Source: Arenicola marina
Lineage: Eukaryota; Annelida; Polychaeta; Arenicolidae
NCBI GenBank assembly: GCA_964019135.1
Contig: OZ025265.1
Location: 4,470,318-4,534,317, forward strand
Length of the DNA: 64,000 bases
Direction of reading: 5' to 3'
Below the pieces are notes generated by a model. The model had not been told where the DNA came from, searched no databases, and saw only the letters and a program-made list of their open reading frames with translations. Shown here piece after piece: positions 62,330 through 64,000 of this stretch. The first letter of the stretch is position 1. Each line of letters starts with the position of its first letter. A program made the translations under genes and the position numbers.

Positions 62330-64000
62330 GCTGGTATTCTACACGAGGAAGGGGATGGGAGGGAACAGGGGGCGGCTCTAGCTTGTATTCTACACGAGGA
62401 AGGGGGTGGGAGGGAAAAGGGGGCGGCTCTAGCTTGTATTCTACACGAGGAAGGGGGTGGGAGGGAACAGGGGGTGGCTCTAGCCTGTATTCTACACGAG
62501 GAAGGGGTGGGAGGGAACAGGGGGCGGCTCTAGCTTGTATTCTACACGAGGAAGGGGGTGGGAGGGAACAGGGGGTGGCTCTAGCTTGTATTCTACACGA
62601 GGAAGGGGGTGGGAGCGAACAGGGGGCGGCTCTAGCTTGTATTCTACACGAGGAAGGGGGTGGGAGGGAACAGGGGGCGGCTCTAGCTTGTATTCTACAC
62701 GAGGAAGGGGATGGGAGGGAACAGGGGGCGGCTCTAGCTTGTATTCTACACGAGGAAGGGGGTGGGAGGGAACAGGGGGCGGCTCTAGCTTGTATTCTAC
62801 ACAAGGAAGGGCGTGGGAGGGAACAGGGGGCGGCTCTAGCTTGTATTCTACGCGAGGAGGGGGTGGGAGATAACAGGGGGTAGCTCTAGCTTGTATTCTA
62901 CACGAGGAAGGGGGGTGGGAGGGAACAGGGGGCGGCTCTAGCTTGTATTCTACACGAGGAAGGGGGTGGGAGGGAACAGGGGGCGGCTCTAGCTTGTATT
63001 CTACACGAGGAAGGGGGTGGGAGGGAACAGGGGGCGGCTCTAGCTTGTATTCTACACGAGGAAGGGGGTGGGAGGGAACAGGGGGTAGCTCCAGCTTGTA
63101 TTCTACACGAGGAAGGGGGTGGGAGGGAACAGGGGGCGGCTCTAGCTTGTATTCTACACGAGGAAGGGGGTGGGAGGGAAGAGGGGGTAGTTCTAGCTTG
63201 TATTCTACACGAGGAAGGGGATGGGAGGCAACAGGGGGCTGCTCTATCTTGTATTCTACACGAGGAAGGGGGTGGCAGGGAACAGGGGGTGGCTCTAGCT
63301 TGTATTCTACACGAGGAAGGGGGTGGGAGGGAACAGGGGGCGGCTCTAGCTTGTATTCTACACGAGGAAGGGGGTGGGAGGGAACAGGGGGCGGCTCTAG
63401 CTTGTATTCTACACGAGGAAGGGGGTGGGAGGGAACAGGGGGTGGCTCTAGCTTGTATTCTACACGAGGAAGGGGGTGGGAGGGAACAGGGGGCGGCTCT
63501 AGCTTGTATTCTACACGAGGAAGGGGGTGGGAGGGAACAGGGGGTGGCTCTAGCTTGTATTCTACACGAGGAAAGGGGTGGGAGGGAACAGGGGGCGGCT
63601 CTAGCTTGTATTCTACACGAGGAAGGGGGTGGGAGGGAACAGGGGGCGGCTCTAGCTTGTATTCTACACGAGGAAGGGGGTGGGAGGGAACAGGGGGCGG
63701 CTATAGCTTGTATTCTACACGAGGAAAGGGATGGGAGGGAACAGGGGGCGGCTCTAGCTGGTATTCTACACGAGGAAGGGGATGGGAGGGAACAGGGGGC
63801 GGCTCTAGCTTGTATTCTACACGAGGAAGGGGGTGGGAGGGAAAAGGGGGCGGCTCTAGCTTGTATTCTACACGAGGAAGGGGGTGGGAGGGAACAGGGG
63901 GTGGCTCTAGCCTGTATTCCACACGAGGAAGGGGGTGGGAGGGAACAGGGGGCGGCTCTAGCTGGTATTCTACACGAGGAAGGGGATGGGAGGGAACAGG
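62330..64000 (+). repeat. 28-unit (about 1,428-bp) higher-order repeat at the right edge
   Basis: The ordered set CTGGTATTC, GGGATGGG, GGGAAAAGGGGG and TAGCCTGTATTC variants at about 62,331-62,490 recurs at about 63,758-63,917. The spacing is about 1,427-1,428 bp, with single-base slips. The second copy runs into the window edge. Confidence 0.75.

Larger units (their letters stand above)
58138..64000 (+). repeat. 51-bp G-rich minisatellite array, about 115 units, open to the right
   Basis: The unit has landmarks GGCTCTAGCTTGTATTC, TACACGAGGAAGGGGGTGGG and AGGGAACAGGGGG. The first GGCTCTAG is at 58,143 and the last at 63,954. The distance is 5,811 bp, or 114 x 51 minus 3, and five single-base G-run changes account for this (losses near 58,373, 62,320, 62,503 and 62,856; a gain near 62,910). 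Variation is low in the middle and higher near both ends of the visible part, including CTGGTATTC, GGGATGGG and CGCAACG units. Four of the six frames are open over long runs (up to 1,309 codons on minus) because the unit is 17 codons. I see no start, splice or promoter evidence and annotate no gene. The array continues beyond the window. Confidence 0.97.

Overview
The window is almost entirely tandem repeats. By my count about 62.3 of 64 kb (97%) is head-to-tail satellite or microsatellite DNA, and only about 1.7 kb in four short pieces is non-repetitive. I recognise no protein gene, rRNA, tRNA, transposon or CRISPR array. Megabase-style arrays, a (GA)n tract, higher-order repeats and AT-rich non-coding spacers point to a eukaryotic chromosome, most likely an animal assembled from long reads. 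A marine invertebrate is a guess only. A heterochromatic or subtelomeric location is plausible but not shown.

Layout: (1) 1-51,956, a 57-bp satellite that enters from beyond the left edge, with 911 complete units plus a partial one, all in one orientation. (2) 51,957-52,489, a short unique spacer holding a (GA)n tract and a small 41-bp repeat. (3) 52,490-56,565, a 23-bp minisatellite of 177 units. (4) 56,566-58,137, the largest non-satellite island, interrupted by a 12-bp CpG-rich array at 57,288-57,500. It also holds one weak candidate for a small minus-strand exon. (5) 58,138-64,000, a 51-bp minisatellite of about 115 units running off the right edge. Each typical unit of it carries a canonical G-quadruplex motif.

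The 57-bp array is a mosaic of nested higher-order duplications. The main spacings are 75, 17, 41, 22, 20, 92, 16, 79 and 22 units, from left to right. The cleanest are a 5,244-bp block present about three times (16.55-32.59 kb) and a 4,500-bp block present twice (39.7-48.8 kb). Copies 2 and 3 of the 5,244-bp block are nearly identical, so amplification is recent.

The most thought-provoking observation is that 52 kb of the 57-bp array keeps perfect triplet phase. Its total length is short of 911 x 57 by exactly 15 bp, and this is fully explained by three 54-bp units and one 51-bp unit. One minus-strand frame, encoding a 19-residue proline-rich repeat, stays open in runs of up to 1,594 codons, and many common variants are silent in it. 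Roughly forty in-frame stops argue against one intact gene. A coding ancestry, or simple in-register unequal exchange, could both explain it. The very long open frames elsewhere follow from repeat arithmetic (23-bp unit open in all three forward frames; 51- and 12-bp units multiples of three) and are not annotated as genes.
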